Source of the DNA: Mycolicibacterium setense
GTDB taxonomy: Bacteria; Actinomycetota; Actinomycetes; Mycobacteriales; Mycobacteriaceae
Assembly: GCF_000805385.1 (NCBI RefSeq)
Contig: NZ_JTJW01000006.1
Coordinates: 558,001 to 622,000 of the forward strand
Direction of reading: 5' to 3'
DNA length: 64,000 bases
Below, piece by piece: positions 9,838 through 19,515 of the stretch. The position numbers and the translations under genes were made by a program. Each line of letters begins with the position of its first letter. Position 1 is the stretch's first letter. Below the pieces are notes generated by a model, which worked only from the letters and a program-made list of their open reading frames with translations, was not told where the DNA came from and searched no databases.

Positions 9838-10611
9838 ATGGATCTGACCCAACGCCTGGCCGGCAAGGTCGCCGTCATCACCGGCGGTGCCAGCGGTATC
9901 GGGCTGGCGACCGGCAAGCGGCTGCGGGCCGAAGGGGCCACGATCGTGGTGGGCGACATCGATCCCACCACCGGAAAGGCCGCGGCCGACGATCTCGGCG
10001 GATTGTTCGTGGAGGTCGATGTGGCCGATGAGGCCGCGGTGGACAACCTCTTCGACACCGCCGCGGCCACATTCGGCTCGGTCGACATCGCCTTCAACAA
10101 TGCCGGTATCTCCCCGCCAGAGGACGACCTGATCGAGAACACCGAATTGCCGGCCTGGCAGCGGGTGCAGGACATCAATCTGAAATCGGTGTATCTGTCC
10201 TGCCGGGCGGCACTGCGTCACATGGTTCCGGCCGGTAAGGGTTCGATCATCAACACCGCGTCGTTCGTGGCGGTGATGGGTTCGGCCACCTCGCAGATCT
10301 CCTACACCGCCTCCAAGGGCGGCGTCCTGGCGATGTCGCGCGAGCTGGGCGTGCAGTACGCGCGCCAGGGCATCCGCGTCAACGCCCTGTGCCCGGGCCC
10401 GGTGAACACCCCGCTACTGCAGGAGCTGTTCGCCAAGGACCCTGAGCGCGCCGCGCGGCGGTTGGTGCACATACCGCTGGGCCGCTTCGCCGAGCCAGAA
10501 GAACTGGCCGCCGCGGTCGCGTTCCTGGCCAGTGAAGACGCGTCGTTCATCACCGGCTCGACGTTCCTGGTCGACGGTGGCATCAGCTCCGCGTACGTGA
10601 CACCTCTGTGA
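9838..10611 (+). CDS. Short-chain dehydrogenase/reductase
   Basis: A 257-residue classical SDR. It has the Rossmann motif TGGASGIG near residue 16, NNAG near 94, and catalytic YTASK preceded by a Ser in the NTASFVAV strand. ATG at 9838 follows an AGAGGAG site. As an alcohol dehydrogenase it would oxidise the hydroxyl of a gamma-glutamylated amino alcohol before the aldehyde dehydrogenase acts. The operon lacks the PuuB-type amine oxidase of the polyamine route, which makes this role attractive but unproven. Confidence 0.88.
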   Translation: MDLTQRLAGKVAVITGGASGIGLATGKRLRAEGATIVVGDIDPTTGKAAADDLGGLFVEVDVADEAAVDNLFDTAAATFGSVDIAFNNAGISPPEDDLIENTELPAWQRVQDINLKSVYLSCRAALRHMVPAGKGSIINTASFVAVMGSATSQISYTASKGGVLAMSRELGVQYARQGIRVNALCPGPVNTPLLQELFAKDPERAARRLVHIPLGRFAEPEELAAAVAFLASEDASFITGSTFLVDGGISSAYVTPL

Positions 10612-10628
10612 CACCCTGGTAAGTCGCC

Positions 10629-11393
10629 ATGACAGCCGAACCGGATCCACAGCAACCGACCGCCGGGTCATCTGATTCGCGGCTGGCCGGGGAGGCGGCC
10701 ACGGGTGCACTGCTGCGTCCGGTCCGGCTGGGCAACGCGTTCGAGGACACCGTCGGCCGGCTGTTGGAGACGATTCGGCTGGGAGTGCTCGGTCCGGGGG
10801 AGTCGTTGCCGCCCGAGCGTGAACTCGCCGCACGCCTCGGCGTCAGCCGCGACACCGTTCGCGAGGCGATCAAATCGCTTGCCGACGCCGGTTACCTGGT
10901 GTCCAAGCGGGGGCGGTACGGCGGCACATTCCTGGCAGCCGAGTTGCCCCGGCACACCGCCGACGGGCCGCGCCCGACGCGCGAGGAGATCGACGATGCA
11001 CTGCGGTTGCGCGAGATTCTGGAGGTCGGGGCGGCGCGGATGGCGGCCGGTCGCACCTTGAGCGCGGCCGAGCGGGACGGATTGTGGTCGAGGCTGGCCG
11101 ATGTCCGCGCTGCCGAACCCGACGACTACCGCCGGCTGGACTCGCGTCTGCACCTGGCCATCGCCGAGGCGGCGGGCTCCCCGTCGCTGGTGCCGCTGGT
11201 GGCCGAGAACCGGATGCGGCTCAACGCCCTGCTGGATCGGATCCCGCTGTTGTCCCGCAACATCGCCCACTCCGACGAACAGCATGAGGCGATCGTCATG
11301 GCGATCCTGGCCGGGGACAGCGAGCGGGCCGCGGCGGCCATGCTGGCCCATGTCGGGGGATCGTCGGCATTGCTGCACGGCTTCCTGGACTAG
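10629..11393 (+). CDS. FadR-subfamily GntR transcriptional regulator
   Basis: A 254-residue regulator with an N-terminal winged helix (ESLPPERELAARLGVSRDTVREA, roughly residues 57-79, then KSLADAGYLVSKRGRYGG) and an all-helical FCD ligand domain. FCD proteins usually bind small carboxylates or amino acids through a metal. As the last gene of the glnA4 operon it is the natural regulator of that operon and of the divergent permease; a gamma-glutamyl or amino-acid intermediate would be a sensible ligand. ATG at 10629 lies 17 nt after the SDR stop. Confidence 0.88.
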   Translation: MTAEPDPQQPTAGSSDSRLAGEAATGALLRPVRLGNAFEDTVGRLLETIRLGVLGPGESLPPERELAARLGVSRDTVREAIKSLADAGYLVSKRGRYGGTFLAAELPRHTADGPRPTREEIDDALRLREILEVGAARMAAGRTLSAAERDGLWSRLADVRAAEPDDYRRLDSRLHLAIAEAAGSPSLVPLVAENRMRLNALLDRIPLLSRNIAHSDEQHEAIVMAILAGDSERAAAAMLAHVGGSSALLHGFLD

Positions 11394-11402
11394 ATTCGAA
11401 CG

Positions 11403-11732
11403 GTGGACCAGCCCGGGAACGAAACCCAGGTAGCGCGTGCGTCGTCGGCTCTGGCCGATGTCGATACGCCGGCATGGGCACAGCGTTTCGACCTGCTGTC
11501 CGACCCGCATCGGTTGGAGATCCTGCTCAGCCTGCACCGGGCGCCGGATATCTGCGTGAGCGATCTGGCCGCCGCGCTCGGCCGGTCCGAGAACGCGGTC
11601 TCTCAGGCGCTTCGGGTCCTGCGCGACCAAGGATGGGTGAGTTCGGCCCGCGTCGGGCGGATGGTGAGGTATCGGCTTGACGACGACATCGTGCACGACC
11701 TGCTGCATTGGATCGGTGCCAGGCACGGCTGA
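11403..11732 (+). CDS. ArsR-family metal-sensing repressor, probable nickel sensor
   Basis: A 109-residue ArsR/SmtB repressor. The winged helix contains DLAAALGRSENAVSQALRVL. There is no CxC in the alpha-3 helix, so an arsenic/cadmium sensor is unlikely. The C-terminal helix is rich in ligands (D93-D95, H98, H102, H108), as in alpha-5 Ni/Co sensors such as NmtR and KmtR. The gene starts at GTG 11403, nine nt after the FadR gene, and lies directly upstream of nicT. A perfect dyad operator begins 3 nt after its stop. Ni(II)-responsive repression of nicT is inferred. Confidence 0.82.
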   Translation: MDQPGNETQVARASSALADVDTPAWAQRFDLLSDPHRLEILLSLHRAPDICVSDLAAALGRSENAVSQALRVLRDQGWVSSARVGRMVRYRLDDDIVHDLLHWIGARHG

Positions 11733-11735
11733 CTT

Positions 11736-11759
11736 TCATCTGTTCACATAGACAGATGA
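11736..11759. promoter_or_regulatory. Perfect dyad operator overlapping the nicT -35 box
   Basis: TCATCTGT (11736-11743), spacer TCACATAG, ACAGATGA (11752-11759): 8-bp arms with no mismatch. The right half covers the nicT -35 hexamer. It is best explained as the binding site of the adjacent ArsR repressor. Confidence 0.7.
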
Positions 11760-11777
11760 CACGTTGAGCCCTACGCT
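11749..11777 (+). promoter_or_regulatory. nicT promoter, leaderless
   Basis: A -35 TAGACA (11749-11754), a 17-nt spacer and -10 TACGCT (11772-11777). Transcription should start about six nt later, at or next to the nicT ATG at 11784, so the mRNA is probably leaderless. Confidence 0.6.
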
Positions 11778-11783
11778 CGGCCG

Positions 11784-12881
11784 ATGACCATCGGCGCGCC
11801 GACCGAAACGATCACTGGACCCGCTCGATTGGACCGCGCCGACTGGATGTCGATCGCCACGATGGCCGGTGTCGTGCTGTTGCTGCACGTATTTGGCTGG
11901 GGCGTGTTGGTTTTCGGTGTCGCACCGCAACACATCACGCTCGGATCCGCCGGAGTGTTCGGGGTCGGTCTGGGGGTGACCGCCTATCTGCTGGGCGTGC
12001 GACATGCCTTCGACGCCGACCACATCGCCGTCATCGACAACACCACCCGAAAGCTCGTGGGGGAGGGCACCCGCTCGCTGTCGTCGGGCTTCTGGTTCTC
12101 GCTGGGGCATTCCAGCGTGGTCTTCGGGCTTGCTTTCCTGTTGGCGCTCGGGGTCAGGGCCCTTGTCGGCCCGGTGCAGGACGAGGGCTCACCGATGCTG
12201 CAGACCCTGGGACTGATCGGTTCGCTGGTGGCCGGGACGTTCCTCATCCTGATCGGGTTGACCAATCTGGTTGCCGCGGTGGGTATCGCCAAGGTGTTCC
12301 GCGCCATGCGCAGCGGTGAATTCGACGAGGCCGAGTTGGAACGTCAACTGCAGCAACGCGGATTCCTGGCCCGGCTGCTCGGCCGGGTGATGCGGCGGGT
12401 CAACAAGCCGTGGCACCTGTATCCGGTCGGCTTCCTGATGGGTCTCGGCTTCGACACCGCGTCCCAGGTGGCGCTGTTGGTTCTCGCGGCCGGAACAGCG
12501 GCGTTCACGCTGCCGTGGTACGCCATCCTGGTGCTGCCGGTCCTGTTCGCCGCCGGGATGAGCCTGTTCGACAGCCTGGACGGCATTTTCATGGCGCGCG
12601 CGTACGGCTGGGCGTTCCTGCAGCCGATCCGCAAGGTCTACTACAACCTGACCGTCACCGTGCTGTCGGTGATCGTCGCGCTCGTTGTCGGCGTCATCGT
12701 GCTGGCCGGATTGCTGGTCGAACGACTCGGTGTCACCTCCGGACCGCTCGCCCTGATCGGCGCGGCGGACCTGGAATTCGCCGGCTTCGCGATCGTCGGC
12801 ATTTTCGTGGCCAGTTGGGTCGTGGCTCTGGCCATCTGGCATTTCGGCCGGATCGAGCAGCGCTGGAGCACCAGCGTCTGA
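11784..12881 (+). CDS. nicT: Nickel/cobalt permease NicT (NiCoT family)
   Basis: A 365-residue polytopic membrane protein that imports Ni2+ (and/or Co2+), presumably for urease, hydrogenase or B12. The signature RHAFDADHI (H-x4-D-H in helix II) is present. Further NiCoT motifs are FSLGHSSVVF, GLGFDTASQVALL and FAAGMSLFDSLDG. It aligns closely with M. tuberculosis NicT as I recall it. A metal-responsive ArsR gene and operator precede it, so low-nickel induction is expected. It converges with mtr. Confidence 0.93.
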   Translation: MTIGAPTETITGPARLDRADWMSIATMAGVVLLLHVFGWGVLVFGVAPQHITLGSAGVFGVGLGVTAYLLGVRHAFDADHIAVIDNTTRKLVGEGTRSLSSGFWFSLGHSSVVFGLAFLLALGVRALVGPVQDEGSPMLQTLGLIGSLVAGTFLILIGLTNLVAAVGIAKVFRAMRSGEFDEAELERQLQQRGFLARLLGRVMRRVNKPWHLYPVGFLMGLGFDTASQVALLVLAAGTAAFTLPWYAILVLPVLFAAGMSLFDSLDGIFMARAYGWAFLQPIRKVYYNLTVTVLSVIVALVVGVIVLAGLLVERLGVTSGPLALIGAADLEFAGFAIVGIFVASWVVALAIWHFGRIEQRWSTSV

Positions 12882-12946
12882 TCGACCTCGCCGAAATCAC
12901 CGCGTGACTGCGCTTCTGCAGCAGCCATTTCGTTGATCTCGCGGTA

Positions 12947-14335
12947 TCAGCCCTCGGTCAGACCCAGCAGGGCGTTCTCGATCACCTCGGGCAGTGCCGG
13001 GTGAATCCAGTACTGGCCCCGGGCAACCTCTTCGGCGGTCTGCCCGAAGCTCATCGCCTGGATCAGCGGCTGGATGATCGAGGAGGCCTGATAGCCCATG
13101 ATGTGCGCGCCCAGGATCCTGCCGGTGTCGCGATCACCGATCAGCTTGGCGATGCCGGTGGTGTCCTCCATCGCCCAGCCGTAGGCGGTGTCGCCGTAGG
13201 CCTGAACTTTGGTGACGTAGTCGTAGCCCTCATCGCGGGCCTGGGCCTCGGACAAGCCGACCATGGCGATCTGCGGTTCGGTGAACACCGCCGACGGTAC
13301 GAACCGGTGATCACTGCGCACCATCGTCTCGGTGGCGTCCCAGTCACGCAGCAGGTTCTCCTTGACCACGCGTGATTCGTGGTTGGCCACATGCTTGAGC
13401 TGATACTCCGACGACACGTCGCCGAGCGCGAAAATGCCACGCGCCGTGGTGCGTTGGTACTCATCGACGATCACCAGGCCGTCCTCGTCGACTTCCACGC
13501 CGGCCAGTTCGGCGTCGAGCAGATCGCCGTTGGGAACCCGGCCGGTGGCCACCAGCAGCATGTCGGCGGGCAGTGTCTTGCCGTCGTCGAGTTCGAGCAC
13601 GATCTTGTCGCCCTCGTGGTGGGAGCCGATCACGTTCTCGTGGGTGCGAACGTCCCACTTCTCGGCGGCCAGGGCGCTGAACCGGTGGCAGATCGTCTCG
13701 TCGCAATGACTGAGCAGGCAGTCGCCACGCACCACGATGGTGACCCGCACACCCAGCGCCGAGAACACGTGGGCGAACTCGGCCGAGACGAACCCGCCGC
13801 CGACGATCACCAAGTGCTCGGGCAGCTCGGGGATGCGCATGATGTCGTCGCTGGTGTAATAAGTGACACCGCAGTCCACGATGGCCGGTGGTACGTAGGC
13901 GCGGGATCCGGCGGCGATCACCACCTGATCGCTGCTGAACTCGTCACCGGCCTCGGTGCGCAGCGTGTACCGCCCGTCGGCGGTCTTCGGGCCGAACCGG
14001 GTGTGGCTGGCGTACACCGTGATGTGCGGGTCGTTGCGGCGGTAGTCTTCGCCGCCGGCCGCGATCGGATCGATACGGCCGAACACCCGCGAGACGATCT
14101 CGGGCCAGCGCACCTTGTCGATGTGGGCATCGACGCCGTACTTGGCGCCGGCCTTGATGGTGTCAGCGACGTCGGCGGCGTAGACGAGCATCTTGGTCGG
14201 GATGCAGCCGACGTTGAGGCAGGTGCCGCCGAACGTGCCCTGCTCGCAGATCGCGACCTTCTTGCCGGCGTAGCGCTCATCGAGAATGCTGTTGCCCGAG
14301 CCCGTGCCGATGATCGTCAGGTCGTAATGTTCCAT
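12947..14335 (-). CDS. mtr: Mycothione reductase
   Basis: A 462-residue FAD/NAD(P)H pyridine nucleotide-disulfide oxidoreductase that reduces mycothiol disulfide, the redox buffer of actinobacteria. The FAD motif IIGTGSGNS is at the N-terminus; the redox pair C39/C44 is in [14 protein letters not shown]. The NADPH motif is [15 protein letters not shown], and the C-terminal [13 protein letters not shown] carries the His-Glu base. Length matches the M. tuberculosis enzyme. It follows the alpha/beta hydrolase gene by 9 nt on the minus strand. Confidence 0.95.
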   Translation of the reverse strand: MEHYDLTIIGTGSGNSILDERYAGKKVAICEQGTFGGTCLNVGCIPTKMLVYAADVADTIKAGAKYGVDAHIDKVRWPEIVSRVFGRIDPIAAGGEDYRRNDPHITVYASHTRFGPKTADGRYTLRTEAGDEFSSDQVVIAAGSRAYVPPAIVDCGVTYYTSDDIMRIPELPEHLVIVGGGFVSAEFAHVFSALGVRVTIVVRGDCLLSHCDETICHRFSALAAEKWDVRTHENVIGSHHEGDKIVLELDDGKTLPADMLLVATGRVPNGDLLDAELAGVEVDEDGLVIVDEYQRTTARGIFALGDVSSEYQLKHVANHESRVVKENLLRDWDATETMVRSDHRFVPSAVFTEPQIAMVGLSEAQARDEGYDYVTKVQAYGDTAYGWAMEDTTGIAKLIGDRDTGRILGAHIMGYQASSIIQPLIQAMSFGQTAEEVARGQYWIHPALPEVIENALLGLTEG

Positions 14336-14344
14336 GTGCGCTCC

Positions 14345-15364
14345 CTATCCGGAAGATGTTGTGCTCGGTAGGTTTTGCAGGCTCAGGTAGAAATCCAGCC
14401 AGCGGTCGAGCTCGCGATAGGCCGCCGTCCGGGCGTCGGCCATGGACAGGAAGACGTCGTGTTTGGCGTCGGTTATCGGGGCGATCGTGCTGTGGTTGCC
14501 CACGCAACCGGACCACCGCGCGATCTGACGGACGTCGAGCACGGCATCGCCGCGCTGCATCGCTGCCGAATCCGTTGATTCGGTGACACTGCGGTTCGAA
14601 CGCAGGATCAGGTTAGGTACCCCGACGTCCAGGCCTCGATGCAGCCGGGCCTGCCCGCGACGGATGGCGTTGATCCAGCCGAGGGTGATGGGGAAGCCGC
14701 CCAACGGTTTCCACTCGAGGTTGTAGTCGAACTCGCCGTCGTAGTCGCGGTGCAGTGTGGTGCCGTAACCACCTTCGGTGGGCTTACGGATCACCGACAG
14801 CTTGCGCAGCCGGGCCAGGGCGATCAGAGCGGCCGACGTGGGTGCGGTGCGCAGGATGGCCGGTCCGTGCAGATCGAAGAACGGGCTGTTGAGGACCAGC
14901 CCGCCGACGTGGTGGGCGGCCAGCTTGCCTCTCCGGCGCAAACGGTCGGCGAACAACGTCAGAATCAGCCCGCCCGCCGAATGCCCGTACAGGCACACCG
15001 TGGCGTTGCCGGTGTCGGCGGCGATGGTGGCCAGGGCACGCTCCAGTTCGGTGTCGTAACGGGCCAGGTCGGTGGTGAAGTGCGGGGTCTGCCCCTCTTG
15101 GCGGGAGCGTCCGCATTTGGACAGATCCAGCGCGTAGAACGCGAACCCGCGGTCGGCGAATCGATCCGCGAGCTCGGTGTGGAAGAAGTAATCCGTGTAG
15201 CCGTGCAACGCCAGCACGGCGTGGGCCTGCGGGGCCGCTTCACCGCGGCGCACCAGGGTGGCGGTCAGGTGGCCTTCGCCATCGGGATCGGGCCCCACGT
15301 CGATGGTCTGCTGCCAGAACCCCGGCAATACATCCGGCTCCCACGCGGGCTCCCGTGACGTCAC
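14345..15364 (-). CDS. Alpha/beta hydrolase (Rv2854-like serine hydrolase)
   Basis: A 339-residue cytosolic alpha/beta hydrolase of the lysophospholipase type. The nucleophile elbow is YGHSAGGL, and LALHGYTDYFFH and YALDLSKCGRS frame the oxyanion and cap regions. It starts at GTG 15364 behind AGGGTGG on the minus strand. It is probably co-transcribed with mtr, an arrangement I recall from M. tuberculosis. The substrate cannot be told from sequence. Confidence 0.82.
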   Translation of the reverse strand: MTSREPAWEPDVLPGFWQQTIDVGPDPDGEGHLTATLVRRGEAAPQAHAVLALHGYTDYFFHTELADRFADRGFAFYALDLSKCGRSRQEGQTPHFTTDLARYDTELERALATIAADTGNATVCLYGHSAGGLILTLFADRLRRRGKLAAHHVGGLVLNSPFFDLHGPAILRTAPTSAALIALARLRKLSVIRKPTEGGYGTTLHRDYDGEFDYNLEWKPLGGFPITLGWINAIRRGQARLHRGLDVGVPNLILRSNRSVTESTDSAAMQRGDAVLDVRQIARWSGCVGNHSTIAPITDAKHDVFLSMADARTAAYRELDRWLDFYLSLQNLPSTTSSG

Positions 15365-15571
15365 GGTTCCACCCTAGCTGCGCGCCGAAAGCCAGAGCAG
15401 CAACGTATGCCCCCGACCGGCAAATATGTGGACACGGTCTCCGCTTGTCGGGTCGAGTTCGGGAGCACCGGTGGCTACTTGTCGGCTGGTGGCGGCCGAT
15501 GGGTGACAGACAGCACTACCATGCCCGGCCAACTGGGATTCGTCGCGCGATAACCTTGGCATAACAGCAAG

Positions 15572-15587
15572 CCGTCGACGTCGACGG
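15572..15587. promoter_or_regulatory. Perfect 16-bp palindrome in the mqo leader
   Basis: CCGTCGAC/GTCGACGG, fully self-complementary, ends 30 nt before the mqo GTG. It lies in the 253-bp divergent gap (15365-15617), which otherwise shows only weak -10-like sequences (TAACCT near 15551). It is a candidate operator for mqo; the regulator is unknown. Confidence 0.4.
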
Positions 15588-15617
15588 GCAGCGCGATACG
15601 AAGGACGAGCGATCAGG

Positions 15618-17120
15618 GTGTCTGAGGCAAACGTGGGTACGACCGTGAAGACAGACGTCGTGCTGGTTGGCGCCGGCATCATGAGCGCAACCCTGGGCGC
15701 CCTGATCCGCCTGTTGGAGCCAGACTGGTCCATCACCATGATCGAGCGCCTCGACGGTGCCGCCGCGGAGAGCAGTGACCCGTGGAACAACGCGGGTACC
15801 GGGCACTCGGCGCTGTGTGAGCTGAACTACACGCCCGAGCTGTCCGATGGCTCCATCGACACCACCAAGGCCATCAACGTCAACGAGCAGTTCCAGGTGT
15901 CGCGGCAGTTCTGGGCCTACGCGGCCGAGAACGGCGTGCTGCCCGACGTGCGCGGCTTCCTCAACCCGATCCCGCACGTCAGTTTCGTTCACGGCGCCGC
16001 CAACGTCGATTACCTCAAGCGCCGTCACGAGGCGCTCGTCGGCAATCCGCTGTTCGCCTCGATGGAGTTCATCGCCGACAAGGACGAGTTCGCCCGCCGT
16101 CTGCCGTTCATGGCCGCCAAGCGGGACTTCTCCGATCCGGTCGGGCTGAACTGGTCGCAGCACGGTACCGACGTCGATTTCGGCGCGCTCTCGCGCCAGC
16201 TGATCGGCTTCACCGCGCAGCGCGGTATGGACACCCTGTTCGGCCACGAGGTGCGCAACCTGCGCAAGGAGTCGGACGGCACCTGGACGCTGAAGGTGAC
16301 CAACCGGCGCACGGGACTCAAGCGCAAGTTCAACGCCAAGTTCGTGTTCGTCGGTGCCGGCGGCGGTGCACTGCCGTTGCTCCAGAAGTCCGGTATCCCG
16401 GAGGCCAAGGGCTTCGGCGGATTCCCGGTGGGTGGTGCGTTCCTGCGCACCAACAACCAGGCGCTGACAGCGGGCCATCAGGCCAAGGTGTACGGGTTGC
16501 CGCCCCTGGGCGCCCCGCCGATGTCGGTGCCCCACCTGGACACCCGCGTGATCAACGGCAAATCCTGGCTGCTGTTCGGTCCGTTCGCGGGCTGGACGCC
16601 GAAGTTCCTCAAGCAGGGCAAATTCACCGACCTGCCGTTGTCGGTCAAACCCAACAACATCATGTCCATGCTCGGTGTCGGACTCACCGAGATGGGCTTG
16701 GTCAACTACCTGGTCGGCCAGCTGCTGCTCAGCGAGGCCGCGCGGGTCGACACCTTGCGCGAATTCGCGCCCAGCGCAGTCGATTCCGATTGGGAGTTGG
16801 ACATTGCGGGCCAGCGGGTGCAGGTGATCCGCCGCAAGGGCGCCGGTGGTGTGCTCGAGTTCGGCACCACTGTGCTCACGGCTGCCGACGGCAGCATCGC
16901 CGGTCTGCTGGGCGCCTCACCCGGCGCGTCCACCGCGGTGCCGGCCATGCTCGACGTGCTTGAGCGCTGCTTCACCGACCGCTACCAGAGCTGGCTGCCC
17001 AAGCTCAAGGAGATGGTGCCGTCACTGGGTACCAAGTTGTCCGACGAGCCCGGCCTGTTCGACGAAGTCTGGGCGTGGGGGACCAAGGCGCTCAAGCTGG
17101 ACGAACCTGTGACTGCGTGA
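15618..17120 (+). CDS. mqo: Malate:quinone oxidoreductase
   Basis: A 500-residue FAD-dependent, membrane-associated enzyme that oxidises malate to oxaloacetate and passes electrons to menaquinone. It has the FAD motif [14 protein letters not shown] near residue 15, the family-specific [18 protein letters not shown] segment, and a C-terminal [19 protein letters not shown] 15618 is preceded by AAGGACGAG. In mycobacteria Mqo works beside or instead of NAD-linked malate dehydrogenase. It heads a plus-strand run through the cobalamin genes. Confidence 0.95.
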   Translation: MSEANVGTTVKTDVVLVGAGIMSATLGALIRLLEPDWSITMIERLDGAAAESSDPWNNAGTGHSALCELNYTPELSDGSIDTTKAINVNEQFQVSRQFWAYAAENGVLPDVRGFLNPIPHVSFVHGAANVDYLKRRHEALVGNPLFASMEFIADKDEFARRLPFMAAKRDFSDPVGLNWSQHGTDVDFGALSRQLIGFTAQRGMDTLFGHEVRNLRKESDGTWTLKVTNRRTGLKRKFNAKFVFVGAGGGALPLLQKSGIPEAKGFGGFPVGGAFLRTNNQALTAGHQAKVYGLPPLGAPPMSVPHLDTRVINGKSWLLFGPFAGWTPKFLKQGKFTDLPLSVKPNNIMSMLGVGLTEMGLVNYLVGQLLLSEAARVDTLREFAPSAVDSDWELDIAGQRVQVIRRKGAGGVLEFGTTVLTAADGSIAGLLGASPGASTAVPAMLDVLERCFTDRYQSWLPKLKEMVPSLGTKLSDEPGLFDEVWAWGTKALKLDEPVTA

Positions 17121-17133
17121 CCGGGGCGGGCGG

Positions 17134-17607
17134 ATGACGGTCGCACTACGCCGTAGCTGGGCCAAAGACCTCGACGTGCCAACGCTTTACGAGCTGCTCA
17201 AGCTCCGTGTCGAGGTGTTCGTGGTCGAGCAGGCGACGCCTTACCCAGAGCTCGACGGCCGCGACCTGCTCGCCGAGACCCGCCACTTTTGGCTGGAAAG
17301 CCCCGATGGAGAAGTCATTTCGACTTTGCGGCTGATGGAGGAGCACCCCGGCGGCGAAAAGGCGTTCCGGATCGGCCGGGTGTGCACCAAACGCAGTGCC
17401 CGGGGGAGCGGACACACCACCCGGCTCATGCAGGCCGCGTTGGCCGAGGTCGGCGACTACCCGTGCCACATCAACGCCCAGACTTACCTGATCGATATGT
17501 ACGGCCGGCACGGATTCGTCCGCGACGGCGACGAATTCCTTGACGACGGAATCCCGCATGTGGCGATGGTGCGGCCCGGAGCCGATGCGACGCGAGAGCG
17601 AGTCTGA
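17134..17607 (+). CDS. GNAT-family N-acetyltransferase (ElaA-like)
   Basis: A 157-residue acetyltransferase of the ElaA subgroup. The N-terminal [25 protein letters not shown] and the acetyl-CoA loop [20 protein letters not shown] are visible. The closing [21 protein letters not shown] is typical of ElaA. It lies 13 nt after mqo, and its stop overlaps the start of the chelatase gene by one nt (TGATG), so it is in the same transcript. The acceptor is unknown. Confidence 0.85.
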   Translation: MTVALRRSWAKDLDVPTLYELLKLRVEVFVVEQATPYPELDGRDLLAETRHFWLESPDGEVISTLRLMEEHPGGEKAFRIGRVCTKRSARGSGHTTRLMQAALAEVGDYPCHINAQTYLIDMYGRHGFVRDGDEFLDDGIPHVAMVRPGADATRERV

Positions 17608-19481
17608 TGACGGCGGAGAGCCACGCGTACCCCTTCAGCGCGCTGGTCGGCCAGGACCGGCTGCGGCTGGCATTGCTGCTGTGCGCAGTCCACCCTGAGA
17701 TCGGCGGCGTGCTGATCCGCGGCGAGAAGGGCACGGCGAAATCCACAGCGGTCCGCGGCTTGGCCGCGGTGCTGTCCGCGGTCGACGACGATGCCCGGTT
17801 GGTCGAACTGCCCATCGGCGCGACTGAGGACCGGGTGGTCGGTTCACTCGACCTGCAGAAGGTGCTGCGCGACGGCGAGCACGCCTTTTCGCCGGGCCTG
17901 CTGGCCCGCGCCCACGGTGGTGTGCTCTACGTCGACGAGGTCAACCTGCTGCACGACCATCTGGTCGACGTGCTGCTCGATGCGGCTGCCATGGGCCGGG
18001 TACATGTTGAGCGCGAAGGGATTTCGCACTCGCACGAGTCTCGGTTCGTCCTCATCGGCACCATGAACCCCGAGGAAGGCGAGTTGCGCCCGCAATTGCT
18101 CGACCGCTTCGGGCTGACGGTGGATGTGGCTGCCTCCCGCGACGTCGACGTTCGCGTCGAGGTGATTCGGGCCCGCATGGCCTACGAGGCCGACCCGCGG
18201 GCTTTCGTCGATCGTCATGCGGCTGCCGACGCCGAGCTGGCCGAGCGAATAGCCACGGCCAGGGCGGCTATCGGCTCGGTGGTACTGCCCGACACCGAAC
18301 TGCGCCGCATCGCCGCCCTGTGCGCGGCATTCGACGTCGACGGGATGCGCGCCGATCTGGTGGTCGCACGCACCGCCGTCGCCCACGCGGCGTGGCGCGG
18401 CGCCACCACGGTTGCCGAAGACGACATCCGGGTGGCGGCCGAACTGGCGCTGCCGCACAGGCGCCGCCGCGATCCGTTCGACGATCCGGGACTGGACCCC
18501 GAGCGTCTTGAGGAGGCCATGCAGCAGGCGGGGGAGTCCGCGGCGCAGACGGAGCCAGAGGCGGGGCCCGAGCCCGATCCGGACTTCGATCCCGATTTCG
18601 ACCCGCCCGGCGGCGGGGCCGACTCCGCTCCTGAAAATGCTGCACCGCAGGGTAATTCGAAGTCGTCTACGCGTCCGAGTGCCCCGCCGGCGGCGGTGTT
18701 CCGGACCAGGGCGCTGGTGGTCCCTGGTGTCGGGGAGGGCGCCCCGGGCCGTCGATCGCGGGCCCGCAACCGCACCGGCACGCCGATCGCGGCGACCGCC
18801 GAAACCGGTAGCGGGCACGGGCTGCACATGTTCGCCACCCTGCTCGCCACCGTCGGTCGCCAACAGGATGCGGGTCGTCCGCGGCCCCGTCCCGAGGACA
18901 TTCGTCGTGCGGTACGTGAAGGCCGCGAAGGCAATCTGGTGATCTTCGTCGTCGATGCCTCCGGGTCCATGGCCGCCCGCGACCGGATGTCGGCCGTCAC
19001 CGGTGCGACGCTGTCGCTGCTGCGTGACGCCTACCAGCGCCGGGACAAAGTCGCGGTGATCACGTTCCGCCGGCAGGACGCCCAGGTGCTGCTTCCGCCC
19101 ACCACCTCGGTACACATCGCCGGCCGGCGGCTGGCCCGGTTCGACACCGGGGGCAAGACCCCGTTGGCCCAGGGTCTGATGGCGGCCCGCGATCTCGTCA
19201 TCCGGGAGAAGGCCCGCGACCGCGCTCGGCGCAGCCTGGTGGTGGTCCTCACCGACGGGCGCGCGACCGGTGGCCCGGATCCGCTGGGCCGCACCAGGCA
19301 AGCCGCGGCCGCGTTGGTGGCCGAGGGTGCCGCCGCCGTGGTGGTCGACTGTGAAACATCGTTTGTGCGCCTGGGATTGGCCGGACAACTGGCCGAACAA
19401 CTGGGGGCGCCGGCGGTACGGCTCGAGCAGTTGCGCGCGGCCGAGCTGACCCGGCTCGTCCAGCACCAGACCGCCGCTTGA
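17607..19481 (+). CDS. Fused ChlI-ChlD-type metal chelatase ATPase subunit
   Basis: A 624-residue protein with an AAA+ domain (Walker [10 protein letters not shown] near 38, Walker [12 protein letters not shown]), an acidic proline-rich linker (about 305-350), and a VWA domain with MIDAS DASGSM near 449. It combines the I and D subunits of Mg-chelatase in one chain. Mycobacteria do not make chlorophyll, and the next genes are cobO and cobB, so it probably powers cobalt insertion with the CobN subunit encoded elsewhere. It corresponds to Rv2850c. That partnership is inference. Confidence 0.88.
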   Translation: MTAESHAYPFSALVGQDRLRLALLLCAVHPEIGGVLIRGEKGTAKSTAVRGLAAVLSAVDDDARLVELPIGATEDRVVGSLDLQKVLRDGEHAFSPGLLARAHGGVLYVDEVNLLHDHLVDVLLDAAAMGRVHVEREGISHSHESRFVLIGTMNPEEGELRPQLLDRFGLTVDVAASRDVDVRVEVIRARMAYEADPRAFVDRHAAADAELAERIATARAAIGSVVLPDTELRRIAALCAAFDVDGMRADLVVARTAVAHAAWRGATTVAEDDIRVAAELALPHRRRRDPFDDPGLDPERLEEAMQQAGESAAQTEPEAGPEPDPDFDPDFDPPGGGADSAPENAAPQGNSKSSTRPSAPPAAVFRTRALVVPGVGEGAPGRRSRARNRTGTPIAATAETGSGHGLHMFATLLATVGRQQDAGRPRPRPEDIRRAVREGREGNLVIFVVDASGSMAARDRMSAVTGATLSLLRDAYQRRDKVAVITFRRQDAQVLLPPTTSVHIAGRRLARFDTGGKTPLAQGLMAARDLVIREKARDRARRSLVVVLTDGRATGGPDPLGRTRQAAAALVAEGAAAVVVDCETSFVRLGLAGQLAEQLGAPAVRLEQLRAAELTRLVQHQTAA

Positions 19482-19515
19482 CCGGCCCCAGACTCCGCGC
19501 AGGAAGGACCGCACC

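Noticed and set aside
12882-12946. Terminator between convergent nicT and mtr
   Set aside because: Only loose GAAAT/ATTTC and GATC pairings are present; too weak to call.
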